A stretch of 64,000 nt of DNA, taken from contig FTLJ01000179.1 of NCBI GenBank assembly GCA_900155495.1, forward strand, positions 41,551 through 105,550, given 5' to 3'. Under the pieces are notes generated by a model. The model ran no database searches, was not told the origin of the DNA, and worked only from the letters and a program-made list of their open reading frames with translations. Made by a program: the position numbers and the translations under genes. Below are positions 36,364 through 47,857 of the stretch, in pieces; positions within the stretch are counted from its first letter, which is position 1, and the number at the start of each line of letters is the position of its first letter. This DNA comes from Porogramme epimiltina. Its lineage: Eukaryota > Basidiomycota > Agaricomycetes > Polyporales > Polyporaceae.

Positions 36364-36480
36364 TCTATACCATAGAGCTAATAATGTACACCCGTGTAAT
36401 CGTTCTCAGACCGTCGTAAAGAATCGGATTTGTAGTACATCGCTCGAAACCTAGACGTAAGCAGCACGGACGCAACCACA

Positions 36481-39447
36481 CTAGTGTACTGGACAGGATA
36501 TTCCTGCCCAATATGTCGCCTCCGGAGAGCTCTGTACCGCGTCGCTAACAGTGGACCGAAGCTCGTCCTCTTCGCTTGATTGGGCTCCTTGATTGATGAC
36601 GGTGGCGACCAGGTCGAGCACGAGCCGGCGCACGGGGGAATCCACGGGTATTTTGAGGTAGGGCCCGGGAAGTTTGCCACGGGTCGGATGACTAATGGAG
36701 AAATATGGAGAGAGGCGGGATCGTAGCGCAGAGTACGTCTTCATAGTCAGATGCGATCAGTTTTCAAGGTCTTGACAGTAGAGAATACGAAACACTCACT
36801 GCAGGACGGAGCAATGGCGAACGACGTTGGCAGAGGCGTAGTAAAATACGCGCTACGATCTAAGGCAAACGCTAAGTAAGCAAATGAGCAGGGTTTACAA
36901 TGGGGCATACGAACTTCCGTGGTGGAAAGATGGTTGCCGCCCAGCTCCCACAGCAGTTTTGGAAGTTGCAGCACCCACTCTTCCAGTTTGACCGCTTGTT
37001 CTGCACTGCGGCCTACCCTGAAAGCGCCTACGTACTCTGCCTCGCGGTCCAACTTTCCATCCACAAGCCGGTGGGTCAGCCTCTGAGTGAACGCCATAGA
37101 GGGCATTCGTTCACATACCAGAACCAGCCGACCGACGAACTCGATCGTGTGCCTTTTCGTCGCAGACGTGGACGACGCCTTCACCGCGTGGTCCACAACG
37201 GCCTCAAAGACGGAGGCGACCGCCTCGTCCGACTGCGGCCCGCTAACGAGCGACCAGACGGTCGGCAGGAGCGCGACGTACGCTTGGGGCGCGATCGGGC
37301 GCGGGAGCGCGCCGCCCTGGGCCTGGCCCAGGAGGAGCTGCACAACGTACGCGCTCACCCGCTCGATTTGACGTGCCTGGGCCGCGGACGCGGACGTGCC
37401 GACCGCTGCTGCTGCGCGTCGGGTGCGGGCTGCGCGGGGCCCGCCCCTTGGCGCGGACGGCTTGGCGGCGGGGTCCTGCTGGGACGCCAAGGCGAGGAAG
37501 GAGGATAGCTCGCAGAAGATGAGGTTGAGGTCTTGGAAGGCTTGCTCGGCTTTGATGTCTCGTCTCGCGTTCGGGGGAATGGTGATAGTGAAGGGGAAGT
37601 AAGGGGAAAGGTACGAGAGAAGTGCTTGTAGATCCGCTTCGGAGGGTTCATGTGAAGCACCGCGCTGTGTGAACGCATGAGTTGATCGGCGTAGGGAGAG
37701 CAAATTTGGACCGACAAACCTCGGCAACGTCCTGTAATATCCGCCCGTACAGGCTACGAGATATTCGACACACCACAAGCACCATCTCGAGCTCGGTTTC
37801 CGGTGGACTAGCACTCGGAGAGAACACAGCCGGTGCGCAATCTAAAAATGTAGAGACAAGCGTGGATTGCAATGTGCGGGCAAGTTGCTGGAATCAAAAA
37901 TTGAGCTTCCTTCTGGTCCAAGTTGATGAAACAACACTTACTACGGTGCAAGCGACTTCTGGTTCAATGCCTGAACCGGCTTCGCCATCATCTACTGCGG
38001 AGGACAAGGTCGCATGAATAGAATTGAGCTCTGCCAGACTCCAACCTGCAGAACACTGCGCTAACGCGAGAGGAAACTGGCTAACAAAGTCCTCCTCTCC
38101 TTCTGTGACCTCTTGTTGCCAACTTCTTGTGCTTCCGAGAAGGGAGGAATCGTCCTGGTTTGAGGGACCAGAGAGGGTGGGCCGCAGAAGTGAGTCGAAT
38201 GATTCAAACGCGGATGTTGACGCAAAGGACGAAGAAAGGTACCAAGAAGGAGTGTCAATACCCGCAGTGGAGGACCCCGCAGCGTCTCTGGAACTCCACG
38301 AGGAGCGAATTGCGTCGGACAAGAACGAGCAGAGCGACTTCAAGACGACCAGCTTCGACTGTAGGGACATGCATTGATTAGTGCATGACTGGATAAAGAG
38401 TCTGTGTTCCGCTTACCCCTGATGACAAGACGACGCTTGCGGTGGAAGTCGCTCGCACAGGCCCCGTGTCTATAGGTACAATGATCAGTTTTGCGCCGCG
38501 GTAGCATTGTATCGTGCTGCCAACTTACCTCCCCCTTCACCAAATGTTGTGCCTGCGTTGAGAATACCAAGATATCCCTCCAACACCCGGCGCCCGTGGG
38601 CACTGCCCCCGGAACGTGTCCATCCTTCAGTGACCACGTCTGGGATGAATTCTAGACAGATGTCCAAGAAGCGAACCGCGTCGATCCGTATTTCGGGGAA
38701 AATATGTGTTTGAGCAGAAGTGGTGAACAGGAGAAGGACTGGAGAGTGAGGAACTAATTCTCCCTGTGCACGCCCCCGTCAACTAGGTGGAAGATGGTGA
38801 ATTTCATGACGTACTGTAGGCACTTGACGGAACACCCAAGAGAAGAAGGACAGGAGCGCCTTGCGAACGCTAGCGTCCTTCCATGAAAGTTAGAAGGAGG
38901 ACTGAGGAAAATTTTGACAGTGGTATCGAACCTCGTCTGCGATCAGCCTCACGCAATTGTTCACTAGAGCAGTGAGGTTGACCGTAATCAATTCTGGGTG
39001 CGCTTCGAAGAGCTCCCGCAACCCAAGTATGGCCTCTGAGAATATGAAAATATAAGTAAGATGGGACATTCGGTCATTTTCGGCTCAGCTGACCTTTTCT
39101 AGTGGTAGCGTTGTAATGTTTGAGGTGGAGTATTAGGGCGTCGAACGTCAGCCTCCTTTTCGTCGTAGGGGCGTCTACGTCCTTGTCTACAGCAATACTC
39201 TGTGAAGGAAGTGCAATAGCTGTGTGGTAACGTCAGATGCCGCACTACAATTGGACAATATTGCACGCACACCGCGCTTTGAAGGAGGTGTCGACGGCAT
39301 TGCTTGCGGCTTGTTTCCCCTTCCCAAGTTTAAGCTTGGCTTTCTAGGGGTTGAGTAGATGGTCAGTACTACTCTATGAACCACTCAACGAGACCCTACT
39401 GTAAAGTCCGCGGCCTTGTCCTTCTTTTTCTTCGTGCTTTTGGGCAT
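36481..39447 (-). CDS. IPI1: Pre-rRNA-processing protein IPI1 (TEX10-like, Rix1 complex)
   Basis: Subunit of the nuclear Rix1-Ipi1-Ipi3 complex needed for ITS2 processing and pre-60S maturation. Twelve exons join in frame to 784 residues, from MPKSTKKKKDKAADFT (39447) to a stop at 36481. The N-terminus shows the conserved KAKLKLGKGKQAASNAVDTSFKARSIALP signature, spread over three exons. HEAT/ARM-like segments follow: LTFDALILHLKHYNATTRKEA, ILGLRELFEAHPELI, DASVRKALLSFFSWVF and FPEIRIDAVRFLDICLEFIPD. The C-terminal half has GAFRVG, IVARILLRLCQRRSPLL, RLSPYFSISHPTRGKLPGPY and VRRLVLDLVATVI. The 5' exons are small (48-126 nt). A 36-nt stop-free GTATGT...CAG segment at 37118-37083 could be an additional intron or coding; both keep the frame. 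Identification is firm. Confidence 0.93.
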
Positions 39448-40017
39448 AATGTCAGGATCTTTCCAACGACGCCGGACCGACCGTTGTGGCTGAAAACACG
39501 CTCGGGCGTTTATTTGACAGCGAAAATGTCCCGTGCCTTCCAAATCAGGACAGCAACGCCCAGCCTATAAACGGTGACGTTATAACTTATCTCTCGACGC
39601 CATATTTTTCTACGTCGGTCTTCGACGGTTGGCCTCACTTCTAGTAATCATACTTCATAACTCCTTCTACTCACTTGAAGGACGGGCTCTGGGAGTGGAG
39701 CTCGTGGTAGTGGTCATTCTCTGCCTAGCTACAGCTGTAGCGCGTATCATCACCAGTCTACCGAGGTGAAATTTACCTTATGAGCTCACGACACCGATGT
39801 TCACTACATCTTATGACAGGAGTCCGACACTGTATTGCGAGGATGTCGGCTGTGGGATCACGCGCCGTCAGCTTTCGCTGCCTGACCTTGCACCTGACTC
39901 TTGCCCGATGTTCTCCCGAGTCCGGAGTATTTTGGAGATGCATACCATGCTGCCATCGGATTTCCGCATGGGCCATGGTGCACCTGCCACGCTCTGAGCT
40001 TGGTGGATCATATGGCA
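39448..40017. other. Divergent intergenic region IPI1/GH5
   Basis: About 0.6 kb between divergent start codons, less GC-rich than its flanks. No gene is seen. It serves as promoter region for both. Confidence 0.45.
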
Positions 40018-40023
40018 TATAAG
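40018..40023 (+). promoter_or_regulatory. TATA box
   Basis: TATAAG (within GGCATATAAGGG) 54 nt upstream of the mannanase ATG at 40077. Confidence 0.55.
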
Positions 40024-40076
40024 GGCCATAGCCAGAATGATTGGGGGACGCTGTGACCCGCCGCTCGACGCACGCG

Positions 40077-42443
40077 ATGCGTAACGTGTTCCTCGTACAT
40101 TGGGCGCTGGTCCTCTGTGCTGTCTTCACTCCTTCAGTCACAGCTGGAAGTACGCCGCAAAAGAACGCCAAAGTTCCTCGTGGATTTGCTACTACAAATG
40201 GGCGGAATTTCGAAGTCGACGGGAAGCCACTCGTAAGCCCAATGTCCAACCCTTGTATTTCTCATTAACTTCAACACTAATTACTAGGCATTTGTTGGAG
40301 CAAACTCCTATGTGAGTAGCTCCATTTTTCGGAAATGTCTTACCCTCTAATACTATAATAGTGGCTCCCTCTCTTGACGGAGCAAGCAGATGTTGAAAAC
40401 ACTTTCAAATCCATGCAGCGAGCGGGCGTTAAAGTCCTACGTACTTGGGTACGTTCAGCATGAGGGCCAGCGTGAGGGCCAGTACTCACTACCAGCAAGG
40501 GGTTTAATGCTATCAATGCCACAGAGCTTTCTGGAGCCTTGCAATCTAATCTCACCTACTATCAGGTATTTCCAGCCCTAGCTCACGATAACTCGTTCGG
40601 TAAACTTCATTCATAGGTTTGGGATAGCCCGCAGTGGTCTTTAAACGCTGGGTCGCAGGGGTTAGAGCGTCTTGACAACGTGATAGCCACTGCTGCCAAG
40701 CATGACATCAAGGTCATTGTGGCTTTCACTAACAACTGGTTGGCCCATTCGCTGCATTCCATCATGCCGTATAACTTACTCGTATTCCCGGCAGGGTCGG
40801 TTATGGAGTGAGTGCATGCTATCCGTGTGTACAGCGTGGACGTTGGATGACAATCCACTCAGGGGTCGGATCTATTTGTGAACTGGATTGCTGGTGCTGG
40901 CCAACCCCACGACGTCTTCTTCACCGACAAGCGGATCATTGCGGCATACCGTAAGTGGTCTAGCCAAAACCTTTAGGTGCAAACGTCTAAGCCGTTCCAA
41001 GAATCGTATGTGAAGACCATCGTCGAGCGATACAAGGATTCCGCTGCGGTCTTCGCCTGGGAGCTGATGAACGAGGCCCGCTGCCTGAGCGACACGCTTC
41101 CGGCCGGCCCCGGGTGCGTGGCGGGATCGAACACGCTGCTGAGGTGGTACTCGGAGCAGTCGGACTTTGTTCGCAGCCTGTGCGTAGCCGCCGCGTTCCC
41201 ACCCCCGCGCCGCCTTCGATGCTGAGCCCTGAGGCCGCCGCAGGGACCCCAACCACTTGATTACGACAGGCGGGGAGGGCCACTTCTTCTGGAAGGACCC
41301 CGAGAAGTAGTACGTTGGGCGGGGCGCGCTGGCTTGTTCGCGACCGACGAACCTTGTTTGACAGCTGGTTCAACCATACCCTCGTCAGCGACTACAACTA
41401 CAACGGCCAAGGTAGGCATCTCCCTCTCCGCGAACAGAGGCGGCACTCAATCATCGCTAGCCGGCGAGGACTTCGACCACGACATGCTTCTCCCGAACAT
41501 CGACTTCGGAACATACGTGCGTCGCCGACATTCCGCTCCATAATCAATGTCGGGTTCACCGGCCCCGCCACAGCACCTCTACCCCCAGTCCTGGTACCCG
41601 GAGCTCGCGAGTACCACCGCCGTCTATGACGTCGTCCGTCCCCGCTCACCGAGCCGTCTTCCACCCAGGACTTCCCCGGCTCCAATTTCACTGTCGAGGA
41701 GTGGGGTCTTCGGTGGATTGAGCAGCACGTCCAAGGTCCGTCTTCTTCCATAGTCTACAAAGTGCCATGTACTGACCTCGGTGTCGCAGCCGCCAATCGG
41801 GCCAATAAGCCGGTCATCTTAGAGGAGTTCGGCGTAGGCGGGCTTGGTGAGGTTTTCATCGAAGCCAAGCGGCTTATCTCTGAACTCCGCGGCAGAAAAC
41901 AAAACGGACATTTACCCCAAATGGGTGCAGCGGGCTTTGGACACAAAACACGGCGGGTAAATCGTCCACATACAGCCATCAGTTGTGCACGCTCAACTCC
42001 CCCTCCCAGCATCCTCCCGTGGCAATGGGGACAGCTCGGGCTCACCGAGGACGGAGGCAACCGGCTCATCAAGTACGCCGATGCCCTCGTGGAAGGAGTG
42101 CGTGGTCCCGACTCTCCCGTCCCATCAATGGCGAAGCTCATAAAGGCTAAATTTTCTTCTTTTTCCTCTCCCTTGGCCGACGCGCAGGCTTCCCCGAACG
42201 ACGGTACGTGCCCGCGCGATCCACATCTCGATCCGGATCGTGCGCTCTGTCCGCCGGCATCGAAGATCGGGCTCATCGTGTTCTGCCGCGTTTAATTTCC
42301 AGGTCTCGCCATCTACCCCAACCAGACGGCCGTGTGGAACATCTTCACGTGAGGCGCTGCTCCTTTCCTTCCATAGCAATCTGACTCTTTTTGTTTGTCG
42401 CCGCAGGAGGGCGGCGCAGATCCAGGCAGCCCGATCTGGATAG
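40077..42443 (+). CDS. Secreted GH5 endo-beta-1,4-mannanase (subfamily 7-like)
   Basis: Retaining glycoside hydrolase that cleaves beta-1,4-mannan chains of wood hemicellulose outside the cell. Nineteen exons close in frame, many tiny (13 nt at 40795-40807, 16 nt at 42188-42203, 24 nt at 40288-40311). A signal peptide covers residues 1-23 (VLCAVFTPSVTA). Family motifs are FATTNGRNFEVDGKPLAFVGANSYWLP, GVKVLRTWGFNA, IKVIVAFTNNWVGYGG, AGAGQPHDVFFTD, VFAWELMNEARC (Glu of NE = acid/base), NHLITTGGEG, HLYPQSWY, FTVEEWGLRWI, KPVILEEFG (Glu nucleophile) and ILPWQWGQL. It ends with YPNQTAVWNIF. The exon starting at 41002 uses a CCAAG acceptor; choosing the earlier TTTAG at 40976 falsely suggests a frameshift. 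Both catalytic Glu are present. No CBM1 is seen. Confidence 0.92.
40461..40482 (+). repeat. 10-nt repeat inside a mannanase intron
   Basis: TGAGGGCCAG occurs twice with a 2-nt spacer, inside the intron 40449-40499 of the GH5 gene. It is probably a slippage duplication of no function. Confidence 0.4.
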
Positions 42444-42561
42444 TGGGATCTGGTACAAGTACAGAGAAGATGATGGCTATCGTACAAGAATGCGCTCGGT
42501 CGTACATATGCAGACGTCTGAGAAGACCCGATGTATGTCTGGTGGTTTCAACCCTAGCTCC

Positions 42562-43135
42562 TCAGCGGTTCCCGCCGCCTCCGCCTTCCCAGCCGGTGTC
42601 GTGGCACGGGTCCTGCGTCTGCTCGGCACAATTAGCTGGCAAACTCAAGATGACTGCAGGCGCGCGTTTCCTCACCATCGCCGGGGGCCTTGTGGCCTGG
42701 CTGCTTTGTCCCCACACCCGCAGGGCTACTTTGATGCCGTCCCCGAGGGGAATGTGCCAGTTGCACCCGCACCGATAGGGCGAGAAGGGGGCCTCGAATA
42801 TTTGGGATACATGGCAGTCCGCGTCGCGCCAGATGTTCACGCTACGAGAGCCCTACTTCGTCAGAAAACCAGCAGAACGCTCCTCAGCGCGAGTCATGAG
42901 GTCCTCACGACATCTCCACGGCCCGGATGCGCGCATTCAGGTCGCGCTCGATCACGTATCTGTACAGCGTGCCCGTCGCGACCACGAGGGCCAGGCTCTC
43001 GCCCGGGTCGACTGACGCGGGCGGGCCCAGTCTCGAACTTGATCCCGAACCGCGCAGGATTCGGACGGTGACCGGCCAGGCGGTGTCGTTGAACACCTCG
43101 AACTGGACGTCGTGCGTCGCGGTGCTAACCGGCAT
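42562..43135 (-). CDS. Small orphan-family protein, copy 1
   Basis: Function unknown. Two exons (43135-42912, 42841-42562) give 167 residues. Exon 1 encodes a compact domain beginning MPVSTATHDVQFEVFNDT, with TVRILRG, a VDPGESLALVVATGTLYRYV strand pattern and ending near RIRAVE. Exon 2 opens VNIWRDADCHVSQIF and continues into a Gly/Ala-rich tail. The first ~95 residues align with the gene at 50253-50778, and the phase-2 intron before the WRD motif is at the same position. There is no signal peptide. Many short beta-strand-like alternations suggest a beta-sandwich, but this is a guess. The donor is GTCGTG, weaker than usual. The C-terminal ~60 residues diverge completely from copy 2 and may reflect a changed frame or an unrecognised intron. 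Confidence 0.6.
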
Positions 43136-44009
43136 GGTGCGCGCGCGGGACGTCAGGGTGCGCGGGGGGTGTGCCCTCGCGTCAGGGATGGGGCTGACGG
43201 GGAAGGCGTGAGGGGGGTGAGAGAGAGAAGGCGGGGAGGCGCGGCGGAAAGGTCAGAACGCGCAGCCGCCTCCCCCCGCGGATAGATATACGAGCGTGGG
43301 TCGGGCGCGGCCCCGGGAGAATCGCAGACGGGGAAGCAACGGAGGGGGGCACGCGCGCGTGCGCCGAGCGCCCCTCCTCTTTGTCGTTCGAACGCGCGAA
43401 GCACACAATCGCGGCGAGCGGACGGGTCGCCGGGTCGCTGGGGACAAGAGGGGCACACAATGCATGTTCCAGCGGGCGTTGTGGGCGCGGTGCTCTATTG
43501 TGTTCTGCATGCGGGACAGGACGCGACCAGCTCAGAGACACCGGGACGGGTGGAGAATCTGAAGATTTGAATGCTGGACGGATCGATGTATATATCGGAC
43601 ACGGGAAGCTCCGTGACGGTCGACGAAGTTTACTGCATCTGGGAGCCGGGGCGATTGAGTCGAGAGATGGGGTGTGGCCAGGCGGATGGAAGCTCGACCG
43701 AGAGGTCGGACGTGTGAGCGCAGCAGGCGACCTTATTGTCTTTGGCAAGCGTCTGGGTGCATCACAGGTCCGGGGGTGCGCGGCAGGCGCCCTGACTTGC
43801 TCCTAGTGATGGACAATGTGTATCCAAGAACGATATGCAGTACGTGTCCTGTGAGACACGAGTGGGAACCGCGGTGCGCATACGGCTGGTACCTGGCAAC
43901 TCGTTCACAATCGCTGCTCGGATCGATACATCCGTTAATATGAAGCCCGGCCCCGACAGCCCTGCGCATGCTGGCCGGTGACCCTGCAGCACGGAAACGG
44001 GAAGCGGCA
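43136..44009. other. Intergenic region between orphan copy 1 and ERI1
   Basis: 874 nt holding the promoter of orphan copy 1 (a TATATCTATC element on the minus strand lies at 43281-43290) and the ERI1 3' end. It is GC-rich with no coding support. Confidence 0.45.
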
Positions 44010-44774
44010 TCACGGGAGATCGCGCTCGGGCTTCCACCCGTCGCGGCACATGCGCTGGACGAGGCGGAGGATGTTCCGGCAGTCGTCGATGCCCGAGTGA
44101 TGCCGCCCCTCGAGCGCCATCCCCGCGTGGCGGAGCATCCCTTCCATCCCCTTCCCCTTCCGCAACCCGTAATACTGCTGGTACGACCTCTTCACGTTGA
44201 TCCACCGGTCGAAAGGGGCAGGCAGCACCCCCATCGGCGCACGCGACGGCGGGACCGAGGAAAGCGCTGCGGGCGCGTCGATGTTGCACATGCGTAGCTG
44301 CAGGGGGAGCATCGTCTTGAGGTCCCAGTCGCCGCACGTGAGGAACGCGGCAGTACCGGGCTCCTCCAGGATTTTGTTTGTTCGGAGGAATTCCAGATAT
44401 CGTTCCCAGACGGAGGGAAAGGTCTCTCCTCCGTCAACGGTGCTCTTTTTACAGGGGATCGTCAGTTCCACTAGAGAGCGGAAGCAGCTTGAGACCCTCA
44501 CCTGCTCGATGCCTGTAAGGTCTGTACAAAACTTGGTCAACGTGGCGTGCTGGGTGGGTCGGGTATATTCATGGAAAGTTGCTTGGATTTTATCCTCCTG
44601 CAAATCGTAGAGAAGTGTTGGGAACTCGATTATCTCGTATTCTCCCTTCGGAACTATGAGTCCAGTATCGTCGCAAGTCGCTTCGAAATCGAGGATGAGG
44701 AGATAGCGGAGGGACATTGTTCTTGGGAGTGCACGTTTGAGCACGGATGTCGGTGGCGGTCGGAATAGAGCCAT
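44010..44774 (-). CDS. ERI1: ERI1-type 3'-5' exoribonuclease (DEDDh)
   Basis: Exoribonuclease of the DEDDh superfamily. ERI1 homologues trim 5.8S rRNA and histone mRNA ends and, in some eukaryotes, degrade siRNA. Two exons (44774-44502, 44444-44010) give 235 residues. Exo I is LLILDFEATCDD (Asp and Glu), followed by IIEFPTLLYDL. CTDLTGIEQ and FLTCGDWDLKTMLPLQ carry the Exo II Asp. The Exo III motif is EGRHHSGIDDCRNILRLVQRM (catalytic His and Asp). INVKRSYQQYYGL and GMEGMLRHAGM are family-specific. All four acidic residues and the His are intact. The 57-nt intron 44445-44501 has no stop and keeps the frame if retained. MSLRYLL (20 residues in) is an alternative start. No SAP domain precedes it. 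Confidence 0.92.
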   Translation of the reverse strand: MALFRPPPTSVLKRALPRTMSLRYLLILDFEATCDDTGLIVPKGEYEIIEFPTLLYDLQEDKIQATFHEYTRPTQHATLTKFCTDLTGIEQVRVSSCFRSLVELTIPCKKSTVDGGETFPSVWERYLEFLRTNKILEEPGTAAFLTCGDWDLKTMLPLQLRMCNIDAPAALSSVPPSRAPMGVLPAPFDRWINVKRSYQQYYGLRKGKGMEGMLRHAGMALEGRHHSGIDDCRNILRLVQRMCRDGWKPERDLP

Positions 44775-45114
44775 ATTTATATGGTGTTAGCTATGAGCTG
44801 ACCTGTAGCAGGACCGAGTCAAGTCCTAACGGTAGCGATGCGGTACCGCTGTGCATATTAGGCACGAGGGTAGACACATCATGTGCGTCATTACAACGGC
44901 CTTCCGGATCAGCGCTCAGTGGTGGATCCAGAACAGCGGCCATGTGGCAAGGGACGTTATTACTCTTAACCCTGAAAGGTAAACAGATCGTATTCCGGAT
45001 AGGCAGAGGTACTAATTACAGCAGAGGTGTACAGGCATGTCAGAGAGCGATGTAGATTGAGAGGGAGGAACCGTGCCACAGTTCGCTCAAAGTCCCATGT
45101 TGATAATGAACCCT

Positions 45115-45851
45115 TTACCAAGGTACGTAGGAACCGGCCTTGAGCCTGAAGTCCATCATGAGATCCATGCAGACCAGATCGTCGTCGTCCTCGGTGTATC
45201 CGCGGATAGCGACGTTGAATTGAGCTAAAGAACGAGATCAATGAAACCAAAGGACGTAAAGCCAGGCAGATAGCCATACCAGGGGGGATCTCCTTGGGGA
45301 GAGTGACGCTTTGAACGACCTTGTGGGTCCCCTTCTCGACGGGGCATTGAATTGTAGTGTTCGCGTTGCGTCTGCAAACAAGTTAGGATTCCCGTGATAT
45401 CAGTGTTACTGATACACATACGCCTCGTCACAAATATCGAACTCCTTGTGTAGGAGTCGGATAGGCCCCGCCTTGACAGTCACATCGGCGTATGCGCCAT
45501 CCTAACCAGATACATGAGTATTACAAATGATAAATAAGGACCCAATGATACTGACCGTGACGTCCTCCGACGCGATGCCTTCCACCGTTATCGTCAGGTC
45601 TTGGCCACGCTGGGGAGGGTCAGGGGAGACGGAGATGCTTTGAATGCGAACGATGTGAGAGTCGGTGCCTTGTATTGAAGAGTTGATGATGAGACGGGGT
45701 GCAAGGACCGCACAGGGAACGGCTTACCGCAGTCCTTCCAGTCCCACCTCTTGTCACTAGGAATACCAGGGAACACGAGTTGCTCGTCAGCCGCTGCGGC
45801 TGCACCAGCGACGGCGGCCGCAAGGAAAGCAAGAACAGCGAAGCGAGCCAT
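45115..45851 (-). CDS. NPC2: NPC2-like sterol/phosphatidylglycerol transfer protein (ML domain)
   Basis: Small soluble lipid-binding protein of the MD-2-related lipid-recognition family, acting in the vacuole lumen with NCR1 or outside the cell. Five exons (45851-45728, 45668-45556, 45501-45422, 45371-45280, 45224-45115) encode 172 residues. The signal peptide is MARFAVLAFLAAAVAGAAAA. The ML domain shows WDWKDCGTDSHIVRIQSISVSPDPPQRG, LTITVEGIA, AYADVTVKAGPIRLLHKEFDICDEA, CPVEKG, QSVTLPKEIPPAQFNVAIRGYTEDDDDLVCMDLMMDF. Cysteines of the three expected disulphides are present. Length matches fungal NPC2. It is divergent from the membrane protein gene at 46342. Confidence 0.93.
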
Positions 45852-46341
45852 GGACGGAGGATAGGAGGGTATCGTGGTCGTCGTGAACAGAGTCAGGGAG
45901 GCGGCGGAACCAAGATGTTCAGGGCGGAATGACGGACGAGATGGCGTGGAAACGGCCTTCCCTCTCTGGGGCTCTGGGAGGGTGCTGCAGCGGCCGGCGC
46001 CGGCGCCAGATCCACCGCTGTCGGCGGCTCGATGGTGGGGCGCGCCGGCCACTGCCCCCGGCTGCGGCCTCCGATTGGATAGGGCGGCCGGGGGCGCTGT
46101 GGTGACGCGGGGCGACGCCGCTCACCGCCCGGGCCTGGCTGGCTGTAATAATCAAAAGCGCGCGCTGCGTCCTGCACCGCTCCAGTTGCTGCGCTTTCCC
46201 CTGTCTTATACACACTCCCCTCTCACCTCCAAAACCGTCTCTCCTTTCTTCCCACCTTCACGCCTTCCCCTCCACATCCCCCTCCCTCCCCGACACGACG
46301 ATCACGACCCCGCTATCCATTTGTCAGCCCCCCGGTTCATC
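45852..46341. promoter_or_regulatory. Divergent promoter NPC2/four-TM protein
   Basis: 490 nt between divergent ATGs. The right side is a long CT-rich leader just before 46342, typical of fungal transcription start regions. Confidence 0.5.
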
Positions 46342-47622
46342 ATGCCGCAGAGAGACTACTGCTGCTGCGCAATCCCAGTCGTCTATGCCGGAATATACAC
46401 GACACTGCTTGAGCAGGTCGTTCTGGGAGTAGTCGCAGGGACACTATCCATAGCAACACCTTCTAGTAAGTGAAAAATTGTTTCATATCGCCAACTATGT
46501 TGTAACCCCTCCTCAGTCGTCGGAGCGTCGACGCCCTCGTTCGCGAAGTGGATATTTGCCATCATCTGCTGGGCGGGTGCAGCGGTTCAAATCCTCGGAT
46601 TCGTGGCCGTGCGACAGGTGCGCTCTTAATCTCTATCCAATAGCGGCGTACCCATCGGTGTAAATAGGAGCGGCCAATATTCTTCCGTCGCTATGTTACT
46701 CTCCACGCCCTGCTCACCGTAGCAGCCTTCGGTGTCGCAGCGGCGTGGATCGGGATTTCCGCTTCTCGCCACAACCAAGCGAAGAGCCAGTGTCTCGAAG
46801 ATTTCTTCAATAGCACTGACACCTCCGAAGGCAATACCCTTTGCAACATCTGGCCTTGGGCGGATGTTGGCGTCATGGGCGGCCTCTGGATTCTCTTTGC
46901 GATCACCCAGGTAGAGTTGACGTCATGAATCATATCCGAACCCATCTGACATTATGGTGCCAGACGTACCTGTACATCGTAATCAACAGTTTCGGCAAGG
47001 TCCAGCGTCGAGACCACACCAAGTACCAGTCTCTCCTTTTTGACTCTTCGAAGTCGGCCAGCAATATCCCGCTCGCAGATCGTGGTGCGTGGGGTTCCCG
47101 AAACTCAACCGAAAACCTTGTTCAGCCTGGCGGTCACTCAAGACACAACAGCGACGCCAGTGTAGCGACCGTCATGGCCGACAAGGTGCAGGGCTATTCC
47201 GACAACTACTCGGCATACCCTCCGAATGCGTATACGCAGGAGTCCGCACCAACCCCTCACGCGTACGATAACTACTACGATAATGGTCAACATAATACGT
47301 ATGGCGCAGCCGGTGTCGGATATCCTGAGCGTACCCAAGCCCACCCTGGTGAGTCGTAGATGCGAGCCTGTGTCCCCCTCTCGGCTGTCTTCTGGCAAGC
47401 CTAGATGGTCTGTCCCTCACCACCACTGTTGTAACACGAACGGACATTGATTACGCGTACATGTACGTTATAGCGGAAGGCTCGTTTCGCCGAAAGACCC
47501 CCAGAGTACAGAAGCCGGGATCCGAGGACTTTAATGTATACAACAACACCGCTTACAACACCTACGACGCGTACAATAACGCTGGTTATGGTGCCGGCTA
47601 TACTACGTACGGTAGATACTAG
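46342..47622 (+). CDS. Four-transmembrane-segment membrane protein, fungal-specific
   Basis: Unnamed fungal membrane protein. Five exons (46342-46465, 46517-46617, 46668-46910, 46964-47348, 47474-47622) give 333 residues. Four hydrophobic segments are visible: AIPVVYAGIYTTLLEQVVLG, WIFAIICWAGAAVQILGFVAV, LHALLTVAAFGVAAAWIGIS and VGVMGGLWILFAITQTYLYIV. The loop after TM3 carries two Cys (SQCLEDFFNST, NTLCNIW) and one N-glycosylation site, so it is probably lumenal or extracellular. The C-terminal ~180 residues are cytosolic-type, Tyr/Asn/Ser-rich with many NTY/AYN repeats ending YTTYGRY. The layout resembles tetraspan proteins, but the CCG motif of true tetraspanins is missing. Function is not known. 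Confidence 0.8.
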
Positions 47623-47733
47623 CCCACTACTAGCACCGTTCCTCGCTTCGGACATACGGACTCTGCCACACCATTGGACTACCTCGTATTATGTATTAAA
47701 AGGCTTTCTTGCAAACAATCTTGTCTGCGTGCC

Positions 47734-47753
47734 TTCCTATAACTTCCTATAAC
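47734..47753 (+). repeat. 10-nt tandem repeat (TTCCTATAAC x2)
   Basis: Two perfect copies back to back in the intergenic space between the convergent genes ending at 47622 and 47858. No known function. Confidence 0.5.
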
Positions 47754-47857
47754 TTCGGCCACTAGACAGTGACATGAGCCGCTACGGCGTCTTGGAGCTC
47801 AAAGGTGTCGTCGAGACCTGTTCAGACATCTGTTGTGCAGTTACGTATCACGAAATG

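Noticed and set aside
40951..41001. Apparent one-base frameshift in the mannanase gene
   Set aside because: Using the CCAAG acceptor at 41001 instead of TTTAG at 40976 joins IIAAY-QSYVKTIVERY in frame, so the gene is intact.
46584..46600. B-box-like GGTTCAAATCC
   Set aside because: It lies inside a coding exon of the four-TM membrane protein (AVQILGF) and has no cloverleaf partner.
47734..47756. loxP-like ATAACTTC elements
   Set aside because: The sequence is a direct repeat rather than an inverted repeat with an 8-nt spacer, so it is not a recombinase site.
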